A stretch of DNA of 64,000 nt from Ferrimonas kyonanensis DSM 18153 (GTDB taxonomy: Bacteria > Pseudomonadota > Gammaproteobacteria > Enterobacterales > Shewanellaceae): NCBI RefSeq assembly GCF_000425405.1, contig NZ_AUDJ01000001.1, positions 434,001 through 498,000 on the forward strand, in the 5' to 3' direction. This document shows, piece after piece, positions 45,941-54,919 of the stretch; positions within the stretch are counted from its first letter, which is position 1; each line of letters starts with the position of its first letter. Below the pieces are notes generated by a model. The model made no database searches. It was not told the DNA's origin and was given only the letters and a program-made list of their open reading frames with translations. Position numbers and translations under genes: made by a program.

Positions 45941-46064
45941 TTCACAAAAGATTTATCTTAGTTTGCGCCGAGGCCGATGGAAATGTGACCCAGTTAATGG
46001 CAGTGGCGCGTGTGGCGCGGCATGCTGGGTTCAGGCAGATAAGATGGCGTGAAGGAGGGCAGGC

Positions 46065-46217
46065 ATGGAGTCGGCGTTGACCGTGGTGTTGTTGTTGGTG
46101 GTGGCTACCGGTGCGGTGGCGTTTTTCGTGGTTCCCCGAAAGCGAAAGCACCGGGACATTACCCCGGTTTCCAATCGCAGTCGTAAAAAGCGCGCCCGCA
46201 AGAAGCACCACGCCTGA
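46065..46217 (+). CDS. 50-residue membrane protein with a strongly basic tail
   Basis: Short gene supported by GAAGGAGGG a few bases before the ATG, a complete frame to TGA and a terminator directly after. The sequence is MESALTVVLLLVVATGAVAF, then FVVPRKRKHRDITP and a C-terminal run with RKKRARKKHH. One membrane helix (about 4-23) with a cytoplasmic tail of 14 Lys/Arg in 27 residues is likely. No family recognised. It lies between the peptidase and purD; the tail could bind RNA, ribosomes or phospholipid head groups. Confidence 0.72.
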   Translation: MESALTVVLLLVVATGAVAFFVVPRKRKHRDITPVSNRSRKKRARKKHHA

Positions 46218-46243
46218 AAAAGGCCGCATTAGCGGCCTTTTCT
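46217..46243. terminator. Convergent terminator between the 50-residue gene and purD
   Basis: AAAAGGCCGC / GCGGCCTTTT stem with ATTA loop; A- and T-runs on either side. Confidence 0.92.
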
Positions 46244-46256
46244 GTGTTCGAACGGG

Positions 46257-47537
46257 TTATTGCTGTTCCCGGGCGATGGCGCGATAGGCGATGTCGCTGC
46301 GGCTAAAGGCGCCGTCCCAGTGAACCTGGCGGGCCAATTCGTAGGCCCGCTGCTGGGCGTCGGTTACCGTGGCGCCCAGGGCGGTGGCACACAGCACCCG
46401 GCCGCCGTTGGTCACTACCTGGCCGTCGACGCTGGCGGTTCCGGCATGGAACACCTTCTGGCCTTCGGCTTCCTGCTGTGGCAGTCCGCCAATGACGTCG
46501 CCTTTACGATAGTCGCCCGGGTAACCGCCGGCGGCCAGCACAATGCCTACCGCAGCACGGGGATCGTAGTCGGCGCGCAAGCCTTCTAACTCGCCCTTGC
46601 TGCCGGCCAGGCACAACTGCACCAGATCCGATTGCATGCGCATCATGATCGGTTGAGTTTCCGGGTCGCCAAAGCGGCAGTTGTATTCAATGACCTTGGG
46701 AGTGCCGTCGGCAGCGATCATCAGCCCGGCGTACAGGAACCCCTGATAGGGGTGCCCTTCGGCTTTCATTCCTTCCACCGTTGGCAGGATCACCTCATTC
46801 ATGATGCGGTCATGAATCTCGGCCGTAACCACGGGGGCCGGAGAGTACGCCCCCATGCCGCCGGTGTTGGGGCCGGTATCACCATCACCGACCCGCTTGT
46901 GATCCTGGCTGGTGGCCATGGGCAAGACGTGATTGCCGTCTACCATCACGATGAATGAGGCTTCTTCGCCCTCGAGGAACTCCTCGATCACCACCCGGTG
47001 GCCGGCGTCACCGAAGGCGTTGCCTGCCAGCATGTCTTTTACTGCGGCTTCGGCTTCCTCCAGGGTCATGGCGACGATCACCCCTTTACCGGCGGCCAGG
47101 CCGTCGGCTTTGACCACGATGGGAGCTCCGTGCTGGCGCAGGTAAGCCAGTGCCGGTTCCACTTCGGTGAAGTTCTGGTAGCTGCCGGTGGGAATCTGGT
47201 GGCGGGCCAGGAAGTCCTTGGTAAACGCCTTGGACCCCTCCAGTTGGGCCGCGGCCGCGGTGGGGCCGAAGATGGCCAGACCGGCGGCGTTAAAGGCATC
47301 GACGACGCCTTCCACCAGCGGGGCTTCCGGGCCAACAATGGTCAGGGCCACATCGTGATCACGGGCAAAGGCCACCAAGGCTTCATTGCCGCTGACGGCG
47401 ACGTTTTCCAGCTTCGGTTCCAGGGCGGTACCGGCGTTGCCCGGTGCCACATAGACGGTGTCGACTTCGGCAGACTGGGCGGCCTTCCAGGCCAGGGCGT
47501 GTTCGCGGCCACCACCACCAATTACGAGTACTTTCAT
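46257..47537 (-). CDS. purD: PurD phosphoribosylamine-glycine ligase (GAR synthetase)
   Basis: Second step of de novo purine synthesis: phosphoribosylamine plus glycine plus ATP gives GAR. 426 residues. Seen: N-terminal [18 protein letters not shown], the PurD signature [13 protein letters not shown] (RFGDPETQ), ATP-grasp segments [14 protein letters not shown] and [16 protein letters not shown]. It is the second gene of purH-purD, 11 bases after purH, the same operon as in E. coli. Confidence 0.97.
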   Translation of the reverse strand: MKVLVIGGGGREHALAWKAAQSAEVDTVYVAPGNAGTALEPKLENVAVSGNEALVAFARDHDVALTIVGPEAPLVEGVVDAFNAAGLAIFGPTAAAAQLEGSKAFTKDFLARHQIPTGSYQNFTEVEPALAYLRQHGAPIVVKADGLAAGKGVIVAMTLEEAEAAVKDMLAGNAFGDAGHRVVIEEFLEGEEASFIVMVDGNHVLPMATSQDHKRVGDGDTGPNTGGMGAYSPAPVVTAEIHDRIMNEVILPTVEGMKAEGHPYQGFLYAGLMIAADGTPKVIEYNCRFGDPETQPIMMRMQSDLVQLCLAGSKGELEGLRADYDPRAAVGIVLAAGGYPGDYRKGDVIGGLPQQEAEGQKVFHAGTASVDGQVVTNGGRVLCATALGATVTDAQQRAYELARQVHWDGAFSRSDIAYRAIAREQQ

Positions 47538-47548
47538 GGTGCAATCCT

Positions 47549-49141
47549 TTAGTGTTTGAAGTGGCGCTGGCCGGTGAAGATCATCACCATGCCATGCTCA
47601 TTGGCCGCATCGATGACTTCCTGGTCCCGCATCGAACCACCGGGTTGAATCACACACTTGATGCCGGCTTCGGCGGCGGCATCGATGCCGTCACGGAACG
47701 GGAAGAAGGCGTCGGAGGCCATCACTGACCCGGGCACTTCCAGCCCTTCGTCGGCGGCCTTGATGCCGGCGATCTTGGCGGAGTAGACCCGGCTCATCTG
47801 GCCGGCGCCGACGCCGATGGTCATGCCGCCTTTGGCGTAAACAATGGCATTGGACTTAACAAACTTGGCCACCTTCCAGCAGAACAGGGCGTCTTTCAGT
47901 TGCTCGGCGCTGGGCTTGGCATCGGAGACCACCGACAGGTCGGTTTCGCTGACCATGCCCTGGTCGCGATCCTGCACCAGGATGCCGCCGTTGACGCGTT
48001 TAATGTCGAACTCGGTGGTGCGGGCCTGCCACTGGCCGCACGCCAGCAGGCGGACGTTCTGCTTGGCAGCCACGATGGCCTTGGCGTCTTCGCTGATGGA
48101 CGGGGCGATGATGACCTCGACAAATTGACGGTCGACAATGGCCTGAGCGGTTTCGCCATCCAGTTCGCGGTTAAAGGCGATGATGCCACCAAAGGCCGAG
48201 GTGGGGTCGGTCTTGAAGGCACGCTCGTAAGCCTGAAGCGGGCTTTCACCCAGGGCGACGCCACAGGGGTTGGCGTGCTTGACGATGACGCAGGCGGGCT
48301 GGTCAAACTCTTTCACACACTCCAATGCGGCATCGGTGTCGGCGATGTTGTTGTAGGACAACGCCTTGCCCTGAAGCTGCACGGCACTGGCCACCGAGGC
48401 TTCCTGCAACTGTTTTTCGACATAGAAGGCGGCGTCCTGATGGCTGTTTTCGCCATAGCGCATGTCCTGTTTCTTTTCGAACTGCATATTGAAGGTACGG
48501 GGGAACTTGGAGTCGGCATCGCCCTCGGTGTTGTCGCCATAGCTGGGCACCATGGTGCCAAAGTAGTTGGCGATCATGCCATCGTAGGCGGCGGTGTGTT
48601 CAAAGGCGGCGATGGCCAGATCGAAGCGGGTGGCGAGACTCAGACCGTTGTGGTTGGCGTCCATCTCGGCGATGACCCGATCGTAGTCATGGGCGTTCAC
48701 CACAATGGTGACGTCTTTGTGATTCTTGGCGGCGGAGCGAACCATGGTTGGGCCACCAATGTCGATGTTTTCGACCGCATCGGCCAGGGTGCATCCGGCT
48801 TTGGCGACGGTGTCTGCAAAGGGATAGAGGTTGACCACCACCATGTCGATGGGGTTAATACCGTGGCTGTCCATCACCGCATCGTCCTGTTCGCGTCGGC
48901 CAAGGATGCCGCCGTGAACTTTGGGATGCAGGGTTTTGACGCGGCCATCCATCATCTCCGGGAAGCCGGTGTAGTCGGACACTTCAGTCACAGGCAGGCC
49001 GGCGTCGGCGATCAACCGGGCGGTGCCGCCGGTAGACAGCAGTTCCACGCCGCGCTCGGTCAGGGCCCGGGCGAAGTCGACCATGCCGGTTTTATCGGAC
49101 ACACTCAGCAGAGCGCGACGAATTGGACGTGCAGATTCCAT
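47549..49141 (-). CDS. purH: PurH bifunctional AICAR transformylase / IMP cyclohydrolase
   Basis: Last two steps of IMP synthesis. 530 residues from [19 protein letters not shown] (E. coli 529). N-terminal IMP cyclohydrolase (MGS-like fold, [31 protein letters not shown]) and C-terminal transformylase ([41 protein letters not shown] with the catalytic Lys-His, [12 protein letters not shown]). A frame continues 45 bases upstream, but AAGGA nine bases before this ATG and family length settle the start. Confidence 0.97.
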   Translation of the reverse strand: MESARPIRRALLSVSDKTGMVDFARALTERGVELLSTGGTARLIADAGLPVTEVSDYTGFPEMMDGRVKTLHPKVHGGILGRREQDDAVMDSHGINPIDMVVVNLYPFADTVAKAGCTLADAVENIDIGGPTMVRSAAKNHKDVTIVVNAHDYDRVIAEMDANHNGLSLATRFDLAIAAFEHTAAYDGMIANYFGTMVPSYGDNTEGDADSKFPRTFNMQFEKKQDMRYGENSHQDAAFYVEKQLQEASVASAVQLQGKALSYNNIADTDAALECVKEFDQPACVIVKHANPCGVALGESPLQAYERAFKTDPTSAFGGIIAFNRELDGETAQAIVDRQFVEVIIAPSISEDAKAIVAAKQNVRLLACGQWQARTTEFDIKRVNGGILVQDRDQGMVSETDLSVVSDAKPSAEQLKDALFCWKVAKFVKSNAIVYAKGGMTIGVGAGQMSRVYSAKIAGIKAADEGLEVPGSVMASDAFFPFRDGIDAAAEAGIKCVIQPGGSMRDQEVIDAANEHGMVMIFTGQRHFKH

Positions 49142-49372
49142 GGGTACAGATCCTTTATGTAGGGTTAGCTCGTTGCCTCGGGGCAACGTTATTATGGGAA
49201 GATATTTCGCTAAACCGTCACCGAACGCCTTGGCGAAATACCCTCGTCAGGACCCTGTTATACCCTGCAGTCTGTGGCGCGCATTGTACGTGAAAATGCT
49301 CACAAAATCAGGTCTTATCCCGAAGTATCGTTCGCACATAAGAAAAGAGCGTTCCAATATAATAAAAAACAT
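49142..49372 (-). promoter_or_regulatory. purH leader with two hairpins
   Basis: Read on the minus strand, the purH 5' region holds an outer stem TATTTCGC / GCGAAATA (49203-49240) and a tight hairpin CGTTGCC / GGCAACG (49171-49188) close to the ribosome site. I found no PurR-type ACGCAAACGTTTGCGT match, unlike E. coli purHD. A purine-responsive leader is possible but unproved. Confidence 0.4.
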
Positions 49373-49404
49373 TTGACCTTTGACCTAACTCCAAGGTTTA
49401 TACT
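49373..49404 (+). promoter_or_regulatory. MerR-family promoter/operator of the zntR-like gene
   Basis: -35 TTGACC and -10 TATACT separated by 20 bases instead of 17, with an imperfect dyad (CCTT.GA ... TC.AAGG, 49377-49396) filling the spacer. This is the hallmark of promoters that MerR-family proteins activate by untwisting DNA. Confidence 0.85.
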
Positions 49405-49433
49405 GGCTGCCATAGAGTAAGCGGGAGTGAATC

Positions 49434-49835
49434 ATGTACAAGATTGGTGAGCTGGCAGCGGCCTGTAAAGTAAAGCCAGATACATTAAGGTTTTATGAGA
49501 AGAATGGCCTGTTAAATCCAGCGAATCGCTCTGACAAGGGCTATCGCATCTACAGCGATGACGATGCTCAGCAGTTGCGCTTCATCCTACGGGCCAAGGC
49601 GATGGGCTTTAGCCTGTCGGACATCAGGGAGCTGTTGAATATCGAAGCCAGCCGCTCTGATTGGGCCTGCGCCGATGTCAAAGGGATGGTGGAAGCCAAG
49701 GCGCTGGAGCTGCAAACCAAGATTGATGAAATGACTCGCCTGCGTGATTCCCTGCAAGAGTTAGCGGATGCCTGTTGTGGTGGCCCGGAAAGCGCCATTC
49801 ATTGCTCGATCCTCGACACTCTGGAGACCAAATGA
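49434..49835 (+). CDS. zntR: ZntR-like MerR-family metal-responsive regulator
   Basis: 133-residue MerR-family activator. N-terminal helix-turn-helix MYKIGELAAACKVKPDTLRFYEKNGLL, a dimerisation helix (about 80-112), and a C-terminal metal loop. Cys79, Cys114, Cys115 and Cys124 fall at exactly the E. coli ZntR positions, but position 119, a zinc-ligand His there, is Glu here (CCGGPESAIHC), and a His sits at 123. Metal preference may therefore differ. It overlaps the efflux permease gene by four bases, which fixes the likely target, and its own promoter has a MerR-type operator. Confidence 0.92.
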   Translation: MYKIGELAAACKVKPDTLRFYEKNGLLNPANRSDKGYRIYSDDDAQQLRFILRAKAMGFSLSDIRELLNIEASRSDWACADVKGMVEAKALELQTKIDEMTRLRDSLQELADACCGGPESAIHCSILDTLETK

Positions 49836-51100
49836 TGTTGTTGTTAGAGAATTTCCTCGATCTGTTTCTGGACTCGGCACCCTGGCTGTTGCTGGGGCTG
49901 TTCCTGGCGGGGATGCTGAAGATGTTCGTGCCGATGGAATGGATGAACCGTCAACTGGGCGGCCATGGATTCAAGACCACCCTCAAGGCGGCGGTCTTTG
50001 GTGCGCCGCTGCCGTTGTGTTCCTGCGGTGTGATCCCCGCCGCCGTCGGTCTGCGTCGCTCTGGTGCCTCGAAGAGCGCCACCACGTCGTTTCTGGTGTC
50101 CACTCCGGAAACCGGAGTGGACTCGGTGTCGGTGTCTTACGTGCTGCTTGGGCCCTTTATGGCGGTGGTTCGCCCCATTGCCGCCATTACCTCGGCCATA
50201 GTGGCGGGCCTGCTGGTGGGCAAAGACGATGAGCCCGACGCTAAGCCGCAATTGAAGATGACGCCGCTGCAGTCGGCCCCGGCGATGATGGCGGCGCCAG
50301 CCGCTGGTTTCAAGCCCGCTTCCAAGGCTCAGAGCAGTTGCTGTGGCAGCAAGCCGGAACCTCAGGCTCAGAGCAGTTGCTGTGGCAGTAAGCCCGAGCC
50401 TAAGCCTCAGAGCGGTTGTTGCAGCACTAAACCAGAGCCCAAGCCTCAGAGCAGTTGTTGCGGCTCTAAACCGGCGGCCAACGCCGATGCCGGTTGTTGC
50501 AGTGCCCAGTCTGAGCCCAAGGCCACGGACTCGGTGATGAGTCGAATGTGGCAGGGCGTTGTGTACGCCAGCACCGATCTGGTGAAAGACACCACGGTGT
50601 GGTTGCTCATCGGCCTGTTCTTTGCGGCACTGGTGAATACCTTTGTGCCACCCCAGTATCTGGCCCAGTGGGGCGATGGCATCCTGGCGATGTCGCTGAT
50701 GGTGCTGGTGTCTGTGCCCATGTACATTTGTGCCACCGCGTCGACGCCCATTGCGGCGGGGCTGTTGCTGGCCGGCGTGTCGCCCGGGGCCGTACTGGTG
50801 TTCATGATGGCCGGCCCGGCCACCAACATCGCCACCCTTGGGGTGGTGCGTAAAGAGTTAGGTGCTCGGGCCCTGTGGGGCTATCTGGGCGGTGTCATCG
50901 GTACCGCCATGGTGTTTGGTTTCGTGGTGAATTTCCTGGTCAGCCAGTACGGATTTACCGTGACCCCCTTGGTGGGGGAGGAGCATCGCATGTTGCCTGA
51001 GCCACTGGTGTATGGCAGTGCCCTGCTGCTGGCGGTATTGATGTTCAAAACCCTGACCCAGACCGTTAAGCGGCGACTGATGCCGGCCCCTCAGGGTTAA
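49832..51100 (+). CDS. SO_0444-type Cu/Zn efflux permease with Cys-Cys repeat loop
   Basis: Inner-membrane permease of the DUF318/UPF0718 (ArsP-like) superfamily, 422 residues; Shewanella SO_0444 gives copper and zinc resistance. Two halves, each with about four to five membrane helices and a Cys or related motif (APLPLCSCGVIPAAVGLRRSG near residue 55-75; SVPMYICATASTPIAAGLL in the second half), are joined by a cytoplasmic loop holding five 13-residue repeats, each with a Cys-Cys pair (SSCCGSKPEP type, residues about 167-231). The ATG overlaps the regulator stop (ATGA). The repeat loop probably collects metal for export. Confidence 0.9.
   Translation: MMLLLENFLDLFLDSAPWLLLGLFLAGMLKMFVPMEWMNRQLGGHGFKTTLKAAVFGAPLPLCSCGVIPAAVGLRRSGASKSATTSFLVSTPETGVDSVSVSYVLLGPFMAVVRPIAAITSAIVAGLLVGKDDEPDAKPQLKMTPLQSAPAMMAAPAAGFKPASKAQSSCCGSKPEPQAQSSCCGSKPEPKPQSGCCSTKPEPKPQSSCCGSKPAANADAGCCSAQSEPKATDSVMSRMWQGVVYASTDLVKDTTVWLLIGLFFAALVNTFVPPQYLAQWGDGILAMSLMVLVSVPMYICATASTPIAAGLLLAGVSPGAVLVFMMAGPATNIATLGVVRKELGARALWGYLGGVIGTAMVFGFVVNFLVSQYGFTVTPLVGEEHRMLPEPLVYGSALLLAVLMFKTLTQTVKRRLMPAPQG
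50330..50524 (+). repeat. Five tandem 39-bp repeats encoding Cys-Cys units
   Basis: Units start at 50330, 50369, 50408, 50447 and 50486; each encodes 13 residues of the form Q-S-S-C-C-G-S-K-P-E-P-x-x. The first three are most alike at the DNA level and the last most diverged. The unit length keeps the frame, so copy number could vary without loss of function. Confidence 0.9.
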
Positions 51101-51124
51101 GACTGCACCGATTCAGAGTAAGAC

Positions 51125-51150
51125 AACGCCGCCTCGCGGCGTTTTTTTTT
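51125..51150 (+). terminator. Intrinsic terminator of the metal efflux operon
   Basis: AACGCCGC / GCGGCGTT stem with CTC loop and a long T-run. Confidence 0.94.
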
Positions 51151-51367
51151 GCAATGGCCGGGGCGGTTGAGGTTGGCGATCGGCGATGGGCCGGGAGCCT
51201 GTCCTTGTCCTGACTCAAAGCGTGGCGCCGAGGGTGTGGTAGACTTTCTTTCTATAGACAGTTGGATTTGCTGTCTTTTTTGGCAGTGGGTGCGTTGAAA
51301 GTGGTTTGCACGTACCTGTTGAATCACCCTTCGGCACCGGATGTGGGGTCGGAATTCGGAGAGAAGC

Positions 51368-51652
51368 ATGAGTGCGTTATTGGTATTGGTGACGGCCCTG
51401 GCCGTTGAACCCGGCTTGGACGGGGTAGAGAACGGGGTTGAGTACGTGTGCAGCAACGGCGACAACGAGCGCCGTATTCAGGTGATCTATCCAAAAGGGG
51501 CGCCTCTGCCCTGTGAAGTGCACTACATCAAAGGCAGTGACAGCAAGGTGCTGTGGCGGGCCAACAATGAGCCTGGTTATTGTGACGCCCGGGCGGCGGA
51601 GTTTGCCGAGAAACAAAAAGCGATGTATTTCCCCTGCACTCAGAATCAGTGA
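51368..51652 (+). CDS. Small conserved-type protein with two disulfide candidates
   Basis: 94 residues from an ATG with GGAGAG seven bases upstream. The first 12 residues are hydrophobic (MSALLVLVTALA) and may be a minimal signal peptide. The body, YVCSNGDNERRIQVIY ... CEVHYIKGSDSKVLWRANNEPGYCDARAAEFAEKQ (quoted in parts), has four Cys and a pattern I associate with a small uncharacterised family in Shewanella and Vibrio. Function unknown; single gene with its own terminator. Confidence 0.78.
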   Translation: MSALLVLVTALAVEPGLDGVENGVEYVCSNGDNERRIQVIYPKGAPLPCEVHYIKGSDSKVLWRANNEPGYCDARAAEFAEKQKAMYFPCTQNQ

Positions 51653-51680
51653 TGGAGTGCCTTCATCAGCCTGAACCAGG

Positions 51681-51705
51681 CCGGCGCAGTGCGCCGGTTT
51701 TTTTT
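51681..51705 (+). terminator. Intrinsic terminator
   Basis: CCGGCGCAGTGCGCCGG self-complementary stem and eight Ts. Confidence 0.93.
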
Positions 51706-52656
51706 ATCTCGAGTTGGGTGCCGGCCGATTGCCGAGGGAGTGGGGCCTTTGGGAACATCTTTTTTCACATCGGGCACAGACTGTGACGGTTTTTGCCCTC
51801 TGGGACAAAAATGAGAGGTTGAAATCGATGGAAAATCGTGCTGGCAAGGGCTGGGCGGAGTGTATGGCGAAGTTTGGGGTGAGCGGCATGAGGTGCCTGA
51901 CTCTATAAAAGGCGGTTAAAGTCAGTCATCCCTGTATATAAATAACGGAAACAGTGGTAACTAAATCACCACTGAGTGATGTGTCTCGATTATTTGCCGA
52001 TGAAAAACTGTCGCCAGTTACATTTTTTCATCGACAGTTACCAACACCGATGTTTGTGTGATCTGGATCGGCGCTAAAATAGTGGCTACCCAGCAGTGAT
52101 GTGTATGCCTGAAATATGATTTACCTTTTTATTATTTAAGTCCTGTTTAATTAATTCCAGTCTATTTCTACAAAGCCCTTTGTTGTCACCTTTATATCGT
52201 AGGCTTATGACATCTGCCGGTCTGAGTTATAGCTTCGATCATCGGTTTTGATGTGGTTCTGGCCTGAAAGTTCACCCTCCGATGCCACTCAATCTCTCTA
52301 ATTTAACACTCTCTGCACTTTGAGGTGCATTTGTGATCGCGGGCGCCTTTCTGTGTCGCATTGTGAGATTGATCCTGTTGGTGTCGTTGTTGGGGTGGGC
52401 TTCGTCGATGTTTTGTTGGGGTTTTGCGATCGCGATCGCGGCAGGGGTGGCCGGGTGAAGCCAGGGTGGGTGAGCCCTTGTTAAATTCCGCGGTGAATTG
52501 TTTCAGTCTGCGCGTGGCGAACGATGTGAGTTTGTGAGCTTGATTGGTGCGCTATTTACTTGTTGGCGCCGACTGCAACAACCGACACGAATGACTAACC
52601 CGGTGGCCCTTGATACGACGCCGGGCAACCCCTTCACCTTTATAAGGGAAACTGAG
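51706..52656 (+). promoter_or_regulatory. 951-bp non-coding region upstream of the DcaP-type porin
   Basis: The longest gap in the window, distinctly AT-rich between about 51900 and 52330. No gene with a ribosome site is visible on either strand. It holds a dyad ATCAC-N6-GTGAT (51965-51980), a promoter-like TTGTCA-N17-TATGAC (52183-52211), and two overlapping GCGATCGC palindromes (52426-52439). It may carry a long regulated 5' leader or an unrecognised small RNA. Confidence 0.5.
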
Positions 52657-53697
52657 ATGTTTGTTTCAAAAATTAAAAATGCTGCGTTAGTTGCCTCTCT
52701 TGCCGCTTTGGCTACCCCTGCAATGGCCGCTTATGAAATTCAACTTAATGATAATGATAAATTGATTTTCGGCGGTTACATTAAAGTCGATGCCCGTTAT
52801 GTTGACGGTGATGTGGCTTATAAAGATCAGTGGACCGGTGGTGGTACTGGCCTTGCCGAGAGCGCTTCTCAATTCCGTATTTTTGCCAACGAAACCCGCT
52901 TTAATACCAAGTACATCCACGGTGACCTGACCGGTTTCATCGAGATGGATTTCTTCGGTGGCGGCGGTAACGAAATTATCTCCAACTCCATCAACCCTCG
53001 TCTGCGTCACGCCTTCATCCAGTACCAGAACGTATTGGCCGGTCAGACCTGGACCACTTTCATGAACACCAGTGCCATTGGTGAAACCGCCGATTTCGGC
53101 AGCACCATGATGGGCATCTCGTTCTTGCGTCAGGGCCAATTGCGTTACAGCAACGGTGGTCTGCAGTTGTCACTGGAGAACCCAGAGAGCTTCGGTGGCG
53201 ATACCGCCAATGACAAGTTGCCTGACGTGATCGCCAAGTACACCTTCAAGGGTGACTGGGGTAACGTCTCCATTGCTGCGGTAGGTCGCCAGCTGAATAC
53301 TGACGGCGGCAATACCGAGACCGCCATCGGCGGCTCCATTGCCGGTCGCATTCACACCTTCGGCAAAGACGATCTGCGCTTCCAGTACCACCAGGGCGAA
53401 CTGGGCCGCTACGTGGGTACTGCCGCGGTCAAGGACCTGGTGGGTGAAAAGGTAGAAGATACCACCGCCTATAACGTGGCTTACCGTCACTTCTGGACCG
53501 AGTCCCTTCGTTCCACTCTGATCTACGGTCACATCGAAGGTGATGTGTCCGGCAACGAGACCAGCCAGTGGGGCGTTAACCTGTTCAAGAACCTGACGCC
53601 GGAGCTGTCGGTGGGCATGGAAGTGGGTAACTACTCCATCGATCACGAAGACAAAGACTCCTTCTACGGTCAGTTCTCCATGCGCTACGCGCTGTAA
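52657..53697 (+). CDS. DcaP-family trimeric outer-membrane porin
   Basis: 346 residues with a signal peptide (MFVSKIKNAALVASLAALATPAMA, cleavage before AYEIQ) and a beta barrel ending in MRYAL with terminal hydrophobic residue. The first strands LIFGGYIKVDARYVDGD and the RFNTKYIHGDLTGFIEMDFFGG segment are typical of DcaP/porins of dicarboxylate or sulfonate uptake. AAGGGA lies nine bases before the ATG. The leading coiled coil present in some DcaP proteins is absent. Substrate unknown; the long upstream region suggests regulated expression. Confidence 0.85.
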   Translation: MFVSKIKNAALVASLAALATPAMAAYEIQLNDNDKLIFGGYIKVDARYVDGDVAYKDQWTGGGTGLAESASQFRIFANETRFNTKYIHGDLTGFIEMDFFGGGGNEIISNSINPRLRHAFIQYQNVLAGQTWTTFMNTSAIGETADFGSTMMGISFLRQGQLRYSNGGLQLSLENPESFGGDTANDKLPDVIAKYTFKGDWGNVSIAAVGRQLNTDGGNTETAIGGSIAGRIHTFGKDDLRFQYHQGELGRYVGTAAVKDLVGEKVEDTTAYNVAYRHFWTESLRSTLIYGHIEGDVSGNETSQWGVNLFKNLTPELSVGMEVGNYSIDHEDKDSFYGQFSMRYAL

Positions 53698-53813
53698 GGA
53701 TAAACGGGTGGCCGGGAAACCGGCCGCCGTGTTAGAGGTGTGCACTCAGGACCGAGAGGCAATCAGCATGGCCGTCCCCACTAACGGGGCATCGACTGAG
53801 GGTCGTTCGGGCA

Positions 53814-53847
53814 CAAAAAAAGCCAGTCGCTTGGCGACTGGCCTTTT
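53814..53847. terminator. Convergent terminator between two porin genes
   Basis: A-run, stem GCCAGTCGC / GCGACTGGC with TTG loop, and CTTTT. Serves both the DcaP-type gene and, most strongly, the minus-strand porin. Confidence 0.88.
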
Positions 53848-53872
53848 AATGACAACTGCTAGCGCAGCGTCA

Positions 53873-54919
53873 TTAGAAGCGGTAGCGCAGACCTACGGTG
53901 AATACGCTGTCGTCGATGTCTTCAGCACCTTTCACGGAAGCATCGTAGTAGGCGTAGTGGCCGTAAACGTAAGCCGCTTTGCTCAGAGTGTAGTCACCAC
54001 CGATGGTGTAGTTGGTGACGTCTTCAACGGTACCGGCGTTGGTGGCATCGTCGTTGGCTTTCTTAGCGAAAGTACCCATGCCGCCGTCGTCGAAGCCGTA
54101 CTGGGCTTTCAGCATGAAGTTACCCAGAGGGTACTTGGCGGAAACGGTGTAACCGGTGGCGTCGATGCTGGAATCGGCAGTCTTTTCGCTGTCCTGGTAG
54201 ATGGCGGCCAGAGCCAGTTCGCCAACCTTAACCTGACCGGTGATACGGTAAGCAGTCAGGCCCTTGATGCCGTCAACGTAGCCGGCACCAACGAAGAACT
54301 TGGCCTTCTTCAGCGTCTTGTCGCCGTAGCCAACCATCAGGGCGAAGTTGTCGCCTTCTTCGACTTTATCAGTACCAGGAATATCATTGGTATTGTTGTC
54401 GTCTTCCAGGATGTAGGTGGCTTTACCAGAGAACAGACCCATGCTTGGCAGGGTGTAGGTGATGCCGTCGGCAACACGATCCTGACCAGGCAGGATCATG
54501 GTGATGTCGGCGTTCAGGTTACCGAATGCATCGGCGCCGCCTTCGGAGCCTTTAAAGGCGGTGTCGTTACGACCGAAGACCACTTCACCGAAACCACCGG
54601 CCAGACCCAGGTAGGTGTTACGAGAAGAGAAGGTGTCGGCATCGTTGTCGGTACCGTTAACACCGAATTCGGCCTTGTAGACCAGCTTCAGTGCGCTGTT
54701 GATCTCGTGAGCGCCTTTGATACCGATGTTGGAAGAGTTGTTTTCCAGCACGGTGCCTTTGTCGTTGGAGGTACCCTGTACGGTGTAACCGGTGTCGGAA
54801 TCGGCTACGGAGATGTTCAGGTCACCATAGAAAGTAGGCATTTCTGCCATAGCACCAAAAGAAGCTGCTGCGAAGATGGAAGCAACTGAAAGGGCTAGCG
54901 TCCGTTTTTGCATGATCAT
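53873..54919 (-). CDS. General Gram-negative porin (OmpC/Omp35-like)
   Basis: 348-residue trimeric porin: signal peptide (MIMQKRTLALSVASIFAAASFGAMA, cleavage before EMPTF), first strand FYGDLNISVADSD, the porin hallmark NTYLGLAGGFGEVVFGR (constriction-loop region follows), and the terminal FTVGLRYRF with C-terminal Phe. AGGAG four bases before this ATG; a second ATG six bases on is also possible. Strong uniform codon use points to high expression. It resembles the main porins of Shewanella and Vibrio (Omp35/OmpU class). The gene converges with the DcaP-type porin. Confidence 0.92.
   Translation of the reverse strand: MIMQKRTLALSVASIFAAASFGAMAEMPTFYGDLNISVADSDTGYTVQGTSNDKGTVLENNSSNIGIKGAHEINSALKLVYKAEFGVNGTDNDADTFSSRNTYLGLAGGFGEVVFGRNDTAFKGSEGGADAFGNLNADITMILPGQDRVADGITYTLPSMGLFSGKATYILEDDNNTNDIPGTDKVEEGDNFALMVGYGDKTLKKAKFFVGAGYVDGIKGLTAYRITGQVKVGELALAAIYQDSEKTADSSIDATGYTVSAKYPLGNFMLKAQYGFDDGGMGTFAKKANDDATNAGTVEDVTNYTIGGDYTLSKAAYVYGHYAYYDASVKGAEDIDDSVFTVGLRYRF

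Noticed and set aside
49200-49260. CTGACGAG ... GAAA in the purH leader, resembling a hammerhead ribozyme core
   Set aside because: The GAAA bases are used in the TATTTCGC/GCGAAATA stem and no proper stem II or cleavage triplet can be drawn.
51714-51908. 64-codon frame starting in the terminator after the small protein at 51368
   Set aside because: Its antisense is also open, it lacks a ribosome site and begins right after a terminator.
52050-52540. CRP sites ahead of the DcaP-type porin
   Set aside because: Several TGTGA half-sites, but none has a matching TCACA at the right distance.
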